64,000 nucleotides of DNA, from the NCBI GenBank assembly GCA_016713505.1, contig JADJPA010000001.1, forward strand, positions 3,159,001-3,223,000, written 5' to 3'. The notes under the pieces are model-generated. The model was not told the origin of the DNA. It did no database searches and worked only from the letters and a program-made list of their open reading frames with translations. Numbering within the stretch: the stretch's first letter is position 1; each line of letters starts with the position of its first letter. A program made the position numbers and the translations under genes. This stretch comes from Candidatus Competibacteraceae bacterium. GTDB lineage: Bacteria > Pseudomonadota > Gammaproteobacteria > Competibacterales > Competibacteraceae. Positions 40,895 to 49,383 of the stretch are shown in pieces.

Positions 40895-41983
40895 CTAGGG
40901 CTTAAATGGATTACGCTTCTTGGCTGCTGTTAGGCGGTTACGCAGGGTAGTTTTTTTTGTCTGACATTGGCGTCCATCCTTGCCAGTCCACATCAGCAGG
41001 TCATCCGTATAATCGGCGATAGTGCCAGTATCGTCATGCTTAATAATGTGAAGCCAGAACTCTTCAAAATCTGGTTCACGTCCTAATTGCTCCCGCAATC
41101 TCGCTAGCGCCGTATCTTCTACTTCAGCCAGCGATATTTGGCGTTTGTCCTTATTAAATTCAGAATTGGATAACTTCATTTCTATTGGTTTGGATGTAGG
41201 AGGAACAAGCGTAGCTCCTAACCACAGATGAATAATCGAACCAACCGGAGGATGGAGTTGAGTTGCTCGCCAAGTTCGATAAGGTTCGCGGGGTATTCGC
41301 CAATCACTACAGCCAACGATGTGTATAGCTTTCTCGCGTGGGCTATTGAAGTAAGCTCGACGATTATCAAGGTAATGGTGTGTTTCCGATTGGACAGTTG
41401 TTTTTAGGTGGCAACCACTGAGCATTCCATATTGAATCGCTACTTCTACGGACTTTTTCCAGTTGATTCTTTCGGGGCGTTGTCGGTCCTCGTAGGTGGT
41501 CAAACTTGGAAATTCCAACTCCAAGATTTCATTTAACCAGAGTTCTGGTTCGCTGGTTAACAATCCACCCTTTGCTCGTTCCGCTAGTGATAATTGCGAG
41601 AGAGATTGATTCATGATGTCTGGAAACAAAGTATCTTTGGAAACAGGAAGAAAAGAGTCTGTTACATCAGCCGGAAACCACCATGTACGCAAAGATTGTC
41701 CTTTTTGAATCAGCCAATCACGGTAAGCGGTGCGAGTAACTAAAGGAGTGGAGCCTTTTTCGCTAACGTATTCGAAAAGGTTTTTGTACCACCATTGGAA
41801 TTCTTCGCTGACTTCATCTGTTGCACCATTCTCAATCCACCAATCTTGGTATTGGGCTTTAGTCGATAACAACCCATTGTTGCTACAGGCATTCAAAAGC
41901 ACATTGGCATAAGCCAAAGCAAGGGCTTGGTTGTCTGGATACTCAAGGGTGGCAATCTGTTCGACGTGCAAGGCATCAGGCAA
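40895..41983 (-). CDS. Unknown element protein, candidate replication gene
   Basis: A protein of about 362 aa. I chose TTG at 41983, 5 nt after the upstream gene's stop; the open frame extends to 42127 but overlaps that gene. It is soluble and Trp-rich (YQDWWIENGATDEV, EEFQWWYKNLFEYV, YRDWLIQKGQSL), with a C-terminal domain LREQLGREPDFEEFWLHIIKHD and a basic end (RNRLTAAKKRNPFKP). I do not recognise the family. As the largest gene in an element with an iteron array, an initiator role is possible but not shown. Confidence 0.6.
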   Translation of the reverse strand: MPDALHVEQIATLEYPDNQALALAYANVLLNACSNNGLLSTKAQYQDWWIENGATDEVSEEFQWWYKNLFEYVSEKGSTPLVTRTAYRDWLIQKGQSLRTWWFPADVTDSFLPVSKDTLFPDIMNQSLSQLSLAERAKGGLLTSEPELWLNEILELEFPSLTTYEDRQRPERINWKKSVEVAIQYGMLSGCHLKTTVQSETHHYLDNRRAYFNSPREKAIHIVGCSDWRIPREPYRTWRATQLHPPVGSIIHLWLGATLVPPTSKPIEMKLSNSEFNKDKRQISLAEVEDTALARLREQLGREPDFEEFWLHIIKHDDTGTIADYTDDLLMWTGKDGRQCQTKKTTLRNRLTAAKKRNPFKP

Positions 41984-41988
41984 GCAAC

Positions 41989-42408
41989 CTAACCGCGCTC
42001 CCGCAAAGGTAGATAGGCTGCCAGTTCGTCTAAGGCTGTTACTTTGGGAGTTGGGGCTAGCTTTTTGGGAATAGGCGAGCCAATAGAAGCGGAAACAGCA
42101 GGAACAGGAAAGGTTAGCTCTCGCCATGCGTCAGGCACAGCATCATATTGTGCGAGCCAGCGTAAAATTTCCGTCCGCTTAATAATGCCACGGGTGGTTG
42201 CTTCCAAGTCGCGCTGGCGAATAGCACGAGTTATCTTGTGTCCCCACCAAGCGCCACTACCATAACCAGTCCCCTTCAACATCGCTGCCCATTCAGGGCC
42301 GGAAGCTTGTTCCGGTAACTTCCCAATTTGTCCTCTTTCCCGAAACGACAATCCTGACTCAAGCAGTGGCAGTCGCGCCGGTTGCCCGGTATCATCTTCC
42401 TCTGTCAT
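41989..42408 (-). CDS. Unknown element protein
   Basis: A 139-aa protein beginning MTEEDDTGQPARLPLLES. It contains RERGQIGKLPEQASGPEWAA, GAWWGHKITRAIRQRDLEAT and GIIKRTEILRWLAQYDAVP, then a Ser/Pro linker. No family recognised. It lies 5 nt upstream of the larger unknown gene, so the two are probably co-translated. Confidence 0.6.
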   Translation of the reverse strand: MTEEDDTGQPARLPLLESGLSFRERGQIGKLPEQASGPEWAAMLKGTGYGSGAWWGHKITRAIRQRDLEATTRGIIKRTEILRWLAQYDAVPDAWRELTFPVPAVSASIGSPIPKKLAPTPKVTALDELAAYLPLRERG

Positions 42409-42541
42409 CTTTCAAATCTCCAAGCTACTGAAATGACAAGGGGCGGTTACCCGTGCCACCGGGGCCGCCCCAACCTATTTTTAACTCGCCTCCCTTATTC
42501 GCCTATTGCTGCTTTAACGCCTTGCCGGTTTATAACAGCTG

Positions 42542-42775
42542 TCATGCTGCTTGGCGTTGGTACTGGCGCACATCCAGTCTTACACCGGGTTGCAATGTCT
42601 GTTCGGTTAACTCCAGCAATCTTGCGGATACCGCATCCTCAAAATAGCGTTCGCCGCAGTTGTCGCACACCAGGGCGGGAACGCCTTGCACCACCAGCAA
42701 CGCGCCTTGGCGGTCTACGGTTACCGATACCGCTTTAGGCTGTAGTCCGCCTGTCTTACAAATCACGCAGTTCAT
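42542..42775 (-). CDS. YgiT-type zinc-finger antitoxin
   Basis: A 77-aa protein with two Cys pairs, CVICKTGG and CDNCGERYFEDAVS, the N-terminal zinc domain of MqsA/YgiT antitoxins. It lacks the C-terminal HTH found in full-length MqsA. It overlaps the preceding toxin-like gene by 4 nt (ATGA). Confidence 0.85.
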   Translation of the reverse strand: MNCVICKTGGLQPKAVSVTVDRQGALLVVQGVPALVCDNCGERYFEDAVSARLLELTEQTLQPGVRLDVRQYQRQAA

Positions 42776-43047
42776 GGCCGCTTCCTCTTAAAGTCGGGTT
42801 CCCACAGGGTAGCTTCCGGTCGGTAAGCCGTGATGATGATTTCGGTATCGTCACCAGCAGGGGCCGCCACCACATGCAGTGGTTGCCCCTCAATCCAGTG
42901 CAACAGTAGACGGCTGGGGTACGGAGTATCTTCCGGGTAATGCCGGATGACTTCACCGTGTTCCAGCGTTGCCTTGACATCCTGATGGTGTATTCCGCGT
43001 TCCGCCATCCGCAACAAGGCGTGCTCCCGAAATATCATGGTTGTCAC
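42772..43047 (-). CDS. DUF4258 toxin-like protein
   Basis: A 91-aa protein with FREHALLRMAERGIHHQDVKATLEHGEVI, PYPSRLLLHWIEGQPLHVVAAP and IITAYRPEATLWEPDFKRK. This is the DUF4258 pattern, a family repeatedly paired with YgiT-type antitoxins. RNase-like activity is inferred from the pairing. Toxin first, antitoxin second, with overlapping codons. Confidence 0.82.
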   Translation of the reverse strand: MTTMIFREHALLRMAERGIHHQDVKATLEHGEVIRHYPEDTPYPSRLLLHWIEGQPLHVVAAPAGDDTEIIITAYRPEATLWEPDFKRKRP

Positions 43048-43074
43048 GTTATGCCTTCCAATGTCACCGCACCA

Positions 43075-44136
43075 TCAGCCGAATATCCGGCTGTTCATCG
43101 CCGCAACCACGCTGGCCTTATGTGATTCGGATAAGTGGGCGTAGCGTTGCACCATTGAAAGGGTTTTATGGCCTAGCACGGCTGCAATTTCGTTCAGGCT
43201 AGCGCCGTTCATTGCCAGATAGGATGCTGCGGAATGGCGCAAGTCATGAAAGCGGAAGTCTTCAATCGCTGCCTGATTGACGGCCTTTTCCCACGGCTGG
43301 CGTAAATCCATCGACTTGTCGGAATACTCCTTACCAGGCCATAGCAACGGGGTATCCAATCGCCGAACCTTGGCGTGTTGCCTTAACAAATCAAGCGCCT
43401 TACCCGCCAAGGGAACACCACGCCGTTCACCATTCTTCGTGTCGCGTAGAGTTATCCAGCCGCGTGCTAAATCCACATCGCGCCATTCCAGGTTCATCAC
43501 TTCACTTGCACGCATCCCGGTCGATAGAGCCAGCACCACTACGGGGAATAGATAGGAGTTGGCGCTTGCCTCACAGGCTGCAAGCAGCCGAATTCTTTCA
43601 TCATCCGACAAAAAGCGAACCCGGCCGCGTGGTTCCTTGGGCTTGGTGACTTTGCGCATCGGGGAATCATCAAGCCATTGGTATTCCTTCACACCAATAG
43701 TCAGGCAATGCGACAAAGCCGCCAGATAGCGCACCACGGTAGAGGGGGAGCGAGGTTTGCTATCAGGATAGCCAGCCAATAGCTTATCTCGGTATTGAGC
43801 AATCAGGGGTGGGGTGATATCTGCTAGGGTAAGCTTGCCCAACTGTTCACGCCACCAAGCCAGTTGCGCACCTTGAATCTGAACACTGCGGCCCTTCTTG
43901 CGAGGGAGTATATCCAACGTGTAGCGCTCGATAAGTTCCGCTACGGTGTGGCGTTGGGCTTCGCGGGTTTTGAAATAGCGCCCTTCGCGGATGGCGGTTT
44001 CAGTCCGTTGCGCCCATCGCCTAGCATCGGTCAGCCGCTCGAAGCTGGCGGTTTGAATCGGGTAGCCCTTCATTCTCACTCGCGCCCGATGGGTCACCTT
44101 GCCATCGTTTGCCGTGTGCTTGTTGAAGGTGGCCAT
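43075..44136 (-). CDS. Tyrosine recombinase / integrase
   Basis: A 353-aa integrase. An N-terminal arm-binding domain and core-binding domain precede the catalytic domain, with Arg in STGMRASEVMNLEW, HDLRHSAASYL (HxxR), LGHKTLSMVQRYAHLS (His and the Tyr nucleophile). The catalytic set is complete. ATG at 44136 is preferred to an upstream ATG in the same frame. It lies about 350 bp from attR and matches integrases that use tRNA 3' ends. Confidence 0.95.
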   Translation of the reverse strand: MATFNKHTANDGKVTHRARVRMKGYPIQTASFERLTDARRWAQRTETAIREGRYFKTREAQRHTVAELIERYTLDILPRKKGRSVQIQGAQLAWWREQLGKLTLADITPPLIAQYRDKLLAGYPDSKPRSPSTVVRYLAALSHCLTIGVKEYQWLDDSPMRKVTKPKEPRGRVRFLSDDERIRLLAACEASANSYLFPVVVLALSTGMRASEVMNLEWRDVDLARGWITLRDTKNGERRGVPLAGKALDLLRQHAKVRRLDTPLLWPGKEYSDKSMDLRQPWEKAVNQAAIEDFRFHDLRHSAASYLAMNGASLNEIAAVLGHKTLSMVQRYAHLSESHKASVVAAMNSRIFG

Positions 44137-44491
44137 TGCTTTGTCTCTCAGGATTGAAACATGGCAAAAGTCTACAATAAGCAGCATTAAACCACAACAA
44201 CAGATTAATAATCTGATTATATAAAAATATAAATATATAAATTTAATATAATTTTTATGATTTATTTCTATCCATTGTCCATGAAATGTCCTTCATTGAA
44301 AAATACCCGGCTGATTGTGATAGTTGCGTGCATAAGGAAGGTCAAAAAGCGAGTTCTGTTGTCCACCGATTGTCCAGAATATGGCAATTAACAGCGTTAT
44401 TTTAGAGGATTGTAGGTTGTTGTGATATCTTTAAGTATTTGGAATAAAAAGAAAAATAGCAATAAAATCAAAGAGATTTAAGATATTTATC
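44137..44491. other. AT-rich non-coding end of the element
   Basis: About 350 bp between the integrase start and attR. It is strongly AT-rich with runs such as ATATAAAAATATAAATATAT, and no credible gene in either strand. It probably holds the integrase promoter and recombinase arm sites, but I cannot define them. Confidence 0.5.
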
Positions 44492-44541
44492 CAGACTTTT
44501 AATCTGTTGGTCGTGCGTTCGAATCGCACACGGCCCACCAA
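44492..44541 (+). repeat. attR, 50-bp direct repeat
   Basis: A copy of the 3' 49 nt of tRNA-Lys plus one A, identical to 38859-38908. It lacks the 5' half, so it is not a functional tRNA. Confidence 0.93.
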
Positions 44542-44551
44542 TTTAGACCGA

Positions 44552-44579
44552 GGGTCAGGCTGTCGCCTGACCCTTTTTT
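44552..44579 (+). terminator. Original host terminator of tRNA-Lys
   Basis: GGGTCAGGC (44552-44560), TGTC loop, GCCTGACCC (44565-44573), then TTTTTT. This textbook intrinsic terminator lies right after attR, so before integration it ended the tRNA-Lys transcript. Confidence 0.85.
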
Positions 44580-44689
44580 ATTGGCGCGGCGCGGTCGGTC
44601 AGCGCGGCTTGACTCCGGGGCCATTCGCTTCGGAAAATCCGGGGCGATTCATTTGAAGTTCCTGGTGATACGCGAAGGGAGCTGCACCC

Positions 44690-46260
44690 ATGACACCGGA
44701 AGCAAAGGCGCGCCAGCGGATCGATCGAAAGCTCGAACAGGCCGGTTGGGCGATCCAAGATCTAAAGGGGCTCAACCTCGCGGCGGGGTTGGGGGTGGCG
44801 GTGCGGGAATTTCCCACGGATACCGGCCCAGCGGATTACGTGCTGTTCGTGGACCGACAGGCCGTCGGCGTCATCGAGGCTAAAAAAGACAGCGCGGGTG
44901 AAAATCTCACCGTCACCGAAAGTCAAACCGAGCGCTACGCCACCGCTCAGCTCAAGTGGCGCAAGGACGATGCGCCCTTGCGATTTCTGTTTGAAGCGAC
45001 CGGGCAGATCATTCGCTTCACCGATAACCATGATCCGGTACCGCGCTCGCGCGAGATTTTCCACTTTTTTACGCCCCACACCTTAGCGGCTTGGCAATGG
45101 GAGCCGCAGACCTTGCGCCGCCGTCTTGCCGAGCGGATGCCGGCGCTGGCGACGCGGAACTTGCGCGAGTGCCAGATCAGCGCCGTTGCGGGTTTAGAAG
45201 CCTCGCTGGCGTTGAACCAGCCGCGCGCCCTGGTGCACATGGCCACCGGCGCGGGCAAGACCTTTACCGCCATCACCGCGGTTTATCGGCTGCTGAAATT
45301 CGGCGGGGCCAAACGCATTCTATTTCTGGTGGACACCCGCAATCTCGGCAAACAGGCGCATCAGGAATTCATGGCCTACACGCCCTCGGACGACGCCCGC
45401 ACCTTCACCGAACTGTATAACGTGCAGCGGCTCGCCTCCAGCCGCATCGACCCCCACGCGCAGGTCTGCATCAGCACCATCCAACGGCTGTATTCGATTC
45501 TCTCCGGCGAGCCGATTGACGAGTCGGCGGAAGAGGTTTCGTTCAACGAAATCCAGCAGATCAGCACGCAAGAGAAGCTGGTGCGCTATAACCCGGCCAT
45601 ACCCGTTGAAACCTTCGATGTCCTCATCATCGATGAGTGCCACCGCAGCATCTACAACCTGTGGAAGCAGGTGCTCGACTACTTCGACGCCTTTCTGATC
45701 GGCCTCACCGCCACGCCGGATAAACGCACTTTCGGCTTTTTCAACGAAAACATCGTCGCTGAATACACCTATGAACAATCGGTGGCCGACGGCGTGAACG
45801 TCGGTTATGACGTGTATGAAATCGTGACCGAAATCACCCGCAAAGGTGCGGAACTGAAGGCTAAGGAGTGGGTAGATCACCGCGACCGCGCCACCCGCAA
45901 GAAGCGTTGGGCCGAGACCGAGGAAGAGACCGCCTACGGCCGCTGGAGGTCTTGCTGTTCATGCGCGGTGTGCGCAGCAAGGGTTATTACGAGTAAATGA
46001 AAGGTCGCGGCGTGCGCGGCCTCGACGCCGTTGGCCTCCAGCGCGTGAGCAACAGCGCCGACGGCGCGAAGACGCGGTTTGTGTTGATTGAGGCAGTGGG
46101 GGTGGAGAAATCGCTCAAAACTGAAAGCCGTCCGCTGGAGCGCAAGCCCGGCGCGCCGTTGAAAGATTTGCTGCAAGGCGTCGCCGGCCAATACTTCACC
46201 CCGCGCGCCTTGACAGTTGCGGGCGCGATCAACTCAAATGCGAAAATCCTGTGGCCCTGA
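44690..46260 (+). pseudogene. Deletion scar of a type I restriction locus (hsdR with an hsdM-like end)
   Basis: 44690-45940 is a good HsdR N-terminus: nuclease region GVIEAKKDSAGENLTV, Walker A HMATGAGKTFTA, DECHRS box, TATPDKRTFGFF. After EEETAYG the second helicase domain is missing and the frame shifts. From about 45948 a second frame reads LEVLLFMRGVRSKGYYE, stop TAA (45994-45996), then MKGRGVRGLDAV...FVLIEAVGV, the family's C-terminal part. Intact HsdR has YYEQMKGRG, so the TAA replaces a Gln codon. The end reads AGQYFTPRAL, an HsdM-type motif, joined to unrelated codons. Not functional. Confidence 0.8.
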
Positions 46261-46297
46261 ACCCGCGCGAGACGAACGAGGAGGCGGGCGCGACGCG

Positions 46298-46756
46298 ATG
46301 GATCAGGCCCCGCTAGCCGCTAGCCGGCCCGGAACCTATGCGCTGTTGCTGCGGCTCGACCTTGAGGAATCGATCCCCGTCGGTCGGCGGTGGTTGCCGC
46401 TGACGCCGGGTTGGGCGCTTTATCTCGGCAGCGCGTTCGGCCCCGGCGGCATCGCGGGCCGCTTGCGCCATCATCGCCGACCGGCGGCTCGGCCGCACTG
46501 GCACATCGACTACCTGCGGCAACGCGCCGCTCTTGAGGCGGTCTGGTTCAGTTACGATCCGATCCGCCGGGAATGTCTGTGGGCCGAGGCGGCCCAAGCG
46601 CTCGGCGGACGAGCGCCGCCATTTCGCTTCGGCGCTTCCGATTGCCGTTGTCGGGCGCATCTGTATTTTTTCAAGATTCACCCCACATTCACTGAATTTG
46701 TCGCGGCGTTGCGAATACGCGCGCCCGATCACGCCAACGTGTTCGAAAGCGGCTAA
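46298..46756 (+). CDS. GIY-YIG/Uri family nuclease (DUF123)
   Basis: A 152-aa protein: GTYALLLRLDLEES, TPGWALYLGSAFGPGGIAGRLRHH, HWHIDYLRQRAALEAVW, FGASDCRCRAHLYFF. This is the DUF123 family with a GIY-YIG-like core (WALYLGSA, RLRHH), related to archaeal and bacterial Uri-type endonucleases. Its biological role is not established. ATG at 46298 gives the family start; a GAGGAGG lies 13 nt upstream, a rather long spacing. Confidence 0.8.
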   Translation: MDQAPLAASRPGTYALLLRLDLEESIPVGRRWLPLTPGWALYLGSAFGPGGIAGRLRHHRRPAARPHWHIDYLRQRAALEAVWFSYDPIRRECLWAEAAQALGGRAPPFRFGASDCRCRAHLYFFKIHPTFTEFVAALRIRAPDHANVFESG

Positions 46757-46757
46757 G

Positions 46758-47243
46758 TCAGGGCTTTGCGTGCCCGGAATGACCTTGGTCGTGTTGCGGC
46801 ATCGCGTCCATCATCGCCTCGCGCTTCACCACCGGCACCGTCACTTGCAAGGTTCCGGCTTTTTCCAAATGCAGGGTCAGCGGAAAGCTTTGACCGGCTT
46901 GCAGGGGTTTTTTCAGGTCGATCAGCATCACATGCAAGCCGCCCGGCTTGAGCGAAGTCGTTTCACCGGCCGCCAGATCAACCGCATCGACTTGGCGCAT
47001 CTTCATCATCGTGCCTTCCATCTGCGTGGTATGCAGTTCGAGGGTGCCCGCCATCTCTTTGGCCTCGGCGCTCAGCAGCCGATCCGCGCCGCCGCTGTTG
47101 ACCACATCGAAATAAACCGCGCCGGTTTTCGCGCCGGGCGGCGTTTCGGCGGCCTGGGGCTTCACGATCTGAACGGCATTGTTTCCCGCCGCCTGCACCA
47201 GCGCGCTACAGGTCAATAACAGACTGAATAAAAAGCGTTTCAT
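46758..47243 (-). CDS. Periplasmic PCuAC copper chaperone
   Basis: A 161-aa protein with a signal peptide (KRFLFSLLLTCSALVQA). PCuAC motifs with copper ligands follow: ELHTTQMEGTMMKMRQV and LKPGGLHVMLIDLKKPL. A His/Met-rich tail (AMPQHDQGHSGHAKP) could also bind copper. It delivers Cu(I) to the cytochrome oxidase CuA site in known cases. It is convergent with the DUF123 gene and divergent from nadC. Confidence 0.9.
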   Translation of the reverse strand: MKRFLFSLLLTCSALVQAAGNNAVQIVKPQAAETPPGAKTGAVYFDVVNSGGADRLLSAEAKEMAGTLELHTTQMEGTMMKMRQVDAVDLAAGETTSLKPGGLHVMLIDLKKPLQAGQSFPLTLHLEKAGTLQVTVPVVKREAMMDAMPQHDQGHSGHAKP

Positions 47244-47361
47244 GATTTTTCTCCTTGGTTTTGGCCTGATAACCTTAAAACATTTGTCGTCATTCCATCA
47301 AAAAAGCCGCTATTTTGATTGTTTTCCGCCCCATGCGGAGCGCGTTGCGAGGAATCCGTTC

Positions 47362-48192
47362 ATGACCATGCCCGATCCCAATCCCGCCGTGGCCGCGGCC
47401 TTGGCCGAAGATGTCGGCGGCGGCGATTTGACCGCCGCCCTGATCCCCGAAACGGCCGAGTCCGAAGCGACCGTCATCAGCCGCGAGCGCGCGGTGTTGT
47501 GTGGGACAGCCTGGTTCGACGCCGTGTTCCGGCAGCTCGATCCCCGCGTCGCGGTCGATTGGCGGGCGGCCGACGGGGATCGGGTCGAGCCCGATCAACT
47601 GCTGTGCGCGCTGCGCGGTCCGGCCCGCAGCCTGCTGACCGGCGAACGCACGGCGCTCAACTTCCTGCAAGCCCTATCCGGCACCGCCACGCTCGCCCGC
47701 CAGTTCGCCGATACCGTGGCCGGCACCGGCGCGACCGTTCTGGACACCCGCAAGACGATTCCCGGCTTGCGGCTGGCGCAGAAATACGCCGTCCGTTGCG
47801 GCGGCTGCCAGAACCATCGCATCGGCCTGTTCGACGCCGTGTTGATCAAGGAAAATCACATCATGGCCGCCGGTTCGATCACGCAGGCCATTCAGACGGC
47901 CCGCCGCTTGCATCCCAGCGTCAAGGTGGAAGTTGAGGTTGAGAACCTGGCGCAGTTACAGGAAGCGCTGTCGGCCGCGCCGGATATCGTGATGCTGGAT
48001 AATTTCGATTTGGAGACGATGGCCGAGGCGGTGCGCCTGACCGCCAAGCGGGTCAAGCTGGAAGCGTCGGGCAACGTCAATTTCACCACCGTGCGCCGGA
48101 TCGCCGAGACCGGCGTGGATTACATTTCCATCGGCGGGTTGACCAAGGACCTGCGCGCGGTGGATTTATCGATGCGGTTTCGCGGCCTGTGA
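47362..48192 (+). CDS. nadC: Nicotinate-nucleotide pyrophosphorylase (carboxylating)
   Basis: A 276-aa NadC. Motifs: ALAEDVGGGDLTAALIPE, LTGERTALNFLQALSGTATL, VLDTRKTIPGLRLAQKYAV, CGGCQNHRIGLFDAVLIKENHI, VEVEVENLAQLQEAL, LDNFDLE, EASGNVNFTTVRRIAETGVDYISIGGLTK (shown in part). It converts quinolinate to nicotinate mononucleotide, after NadA. ATG at 47362 follows GAGG at nine bases. No NrtR-like palindrome is seen upstream. Confidence 0.96.
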   Translation: MTMPDPNPAVAAALAEDVGGGDLTAALIPETAESEATVISRERAVLCGTAWFDAVFRQLDPRVAVDWRAADGDRVEPDQLLCALRGPARSLLTGERTALNFLQALSGTATLARQFADTVAGTGATVLDTRKTIPGLRLAQKYAVRCGGCQNHRIGLFDAVLIKENHIMAAGSITQAIQTARRLHPSVKVEVEVENLAQLQEALSAAPDIVMLDNFDLETMAEAVRLTAKRVKLEASGNVNFTTVRRIAETGVDYISIGGLTKDLRAVDLSMRFRGL

Positions 48193-48293
48193 AACGCGAC
48201 GCTCGAACGGTTGTCACAAAAGATTAACCGAGCGGGCCTAGGCTACAAGCTCGGATCATCGAAACCAAGAACAGATATTGAGGGGAAGAACCG

Positions 48294-48515
48294 ATGTACG
48301 CTGAAATTATGCTGGGCACCCGCCCCACGGGCCGGGGCCATCCGGTCGCCGACTACCGAGCGGCGGATTTTCTACGCCAGGAAATCGCGTTTTTCGAGGC
48401 GCGCTTGCACGAGATGGGCGAAGAAGGCGATTGCGCCTACGAGCACGCCCTCAGCCGCGCCTATGAAACGCTGTTGCGCGAGCGCCGCGACCAACTCTCT
48501 CAATTGCGAGCCTGA
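48294..48515 (+). CDS. Small hypothetical protein
   Basis: A 73-aa acidic helical protein (DFLRQEIAFFEARLHEMGEE, ALSRAYETLLRERRDQLSQL) that could form a short coiled coil. A GGGGAAG ribosome site precedes the ATG. No signal peptide. Family not recognised. Confidence 0.55.
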   Translation: MYAEIMLGTRPTGRGHPVADYRAADFLRQEIAFFEARLHEMGEEGDCAYEHALSRAYETLLRERRDQLSQLRA

Positions 48516-48626
48516 TCGTCCGATCGGCCAGTTCTCGCCTCCGGCTGGCCAGAATGCTTTATCATGCACGGTCCCGATCCTTGAAACTGTTGGCCGGTGT
48601 TCGAACCGGCGAGGATGCATCGTCGC

Positions 48627-49355
48627 ATGAAGCTTTTTCTTCGCGCCGTCGCGCTGCTCGGTTCGCTGCTGTTGGTGTGGTCGCCCGCGCCGGCGGCCAA
48701 CTCTGATAGTCTGCCCGTCAATCCTTTTAAGGCCCGCTACGAAGTCTACGGTTCCGGGTTTTCCATCGGCGATGCGGTCATGACCTTGACCGCCACCGGC
48801 CCGAACGCTTATCAGATGAGCGCTCAGGTTCGGCCCAACGGTTTGGCTGCGCTGCTGGTTTCAGGGCAGATCGACGAGCAGGCGAGCGGTGAAATTCGCG
48901 ATGGCGCTGTCCGCCCAACCCAATACGAACGACGGGTGGAGACACCCAAGAAAAAGCAAACGGTGCGGTTGCGCTTCGATTGGCCGGCGCAGCAACTTCG
49001 GGCCAGCGATAATGATGAAAAAGCCACGCTGCCGCTGTCGCCCGGCGTACTGGACCCGTTGAGCTTGAATTTGCGGGTCATGTGGGATTTGCGGCGCGGT
49101 GATTTGCCTTCGGAGTATGTCCTGGCGGACGAGATCGAACTGAAGCCCTATCAGATCAAGAACGAAGGCGAGGAAACGCTGGAGACCTCGGTCGGCAAAC
49201 TGCGCGCGCTGCGGATCAGTCAATCCAAACCCGGCAAGACCCGACTAACCCGCTTCTGGTTCGCCCCGGAGTTGGGTTATATGCCGGTGCGGGTCATGCA
49301 GCAGAAGGATGAGAAGGAGGTGCTGCGCATGGAACTCCGGGCGGTCGAACGCTGA
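48627..49355 (+). CDS. DUF3108 periplasmic protein
   Basis: A protein of about 242 aa. A signal peptide (KLFLRAVALLGSLLLVWSPAPAA, read in part) is followed by the DUF3108 domain: KARYEVYGSGFSIGDAVM, DEQASGEIRDGAVRPTQYE, LDPLSLNLRVMWDL, TRFWFAPELGYMPVRVMQ. The fold resembles LolA/outer-membrane beta-barrel-like lipid binders; function unknown. I chose ATG at 48627 (GAGG upstream); two earlier in-frame starts exist. It is 28 nt upstream of the glycosyltransferase operon. Confidence 0.8.
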   Translation: MKLFLRAVALLGSLLLVWSPAPAANSDSLPVNPFKARYEVYGSGFSIGDAVMTLTATGPNAYQMSAQVRPNGLAALLVSGQIDEQASGEIRDGAVRPTQYERRVETPKKKQTVRLRFDWPAQQLRASDNDEKATLPLSPGVLDPLSLNLRVMWDLRRGDLPSEYVLADEIELKPYQIKNEGEETLETSVGKLRALRISQSKPGKTRLTRFWFAPELGYMPVRVMQQKDEKEVLRMELRAVER

Positions 49356-49383
49356 ATTTGGCCGCCGGCAAACTTTCTTAGCA

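Larger units (their letters stand above)
38859..44541. mobile_element. 5.7-kb integrated element in tRNA-Lys
   Basis: The element is bounded by identical 50-bp direct repeats (the 3' part of tRNA-Lys at 38859-38908 and a copy at 44492-44541). It encodes a tyrosine integrase near the right end. Its genes, nearly all on the minus strand, are the integrase, a DUF4258/YgiT-type toxin-antitoxin pair, two unknown genes and an AlpA-like protein. An iteron-like array and an IS630 insertion lie at the left. It has no capsid, packaging or conjugation genes, so it is a satellite-like or mini-island element. GC is clearly lower than the host DNA on both sides. Confidence 0.9.

Noticed and set aside
44492..44541. 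Second tRNA-Lys gene
   Set aside because: Only the 3' part is present; the 5' acceptor strand and D-arm are absent, so it is the attR repeat.
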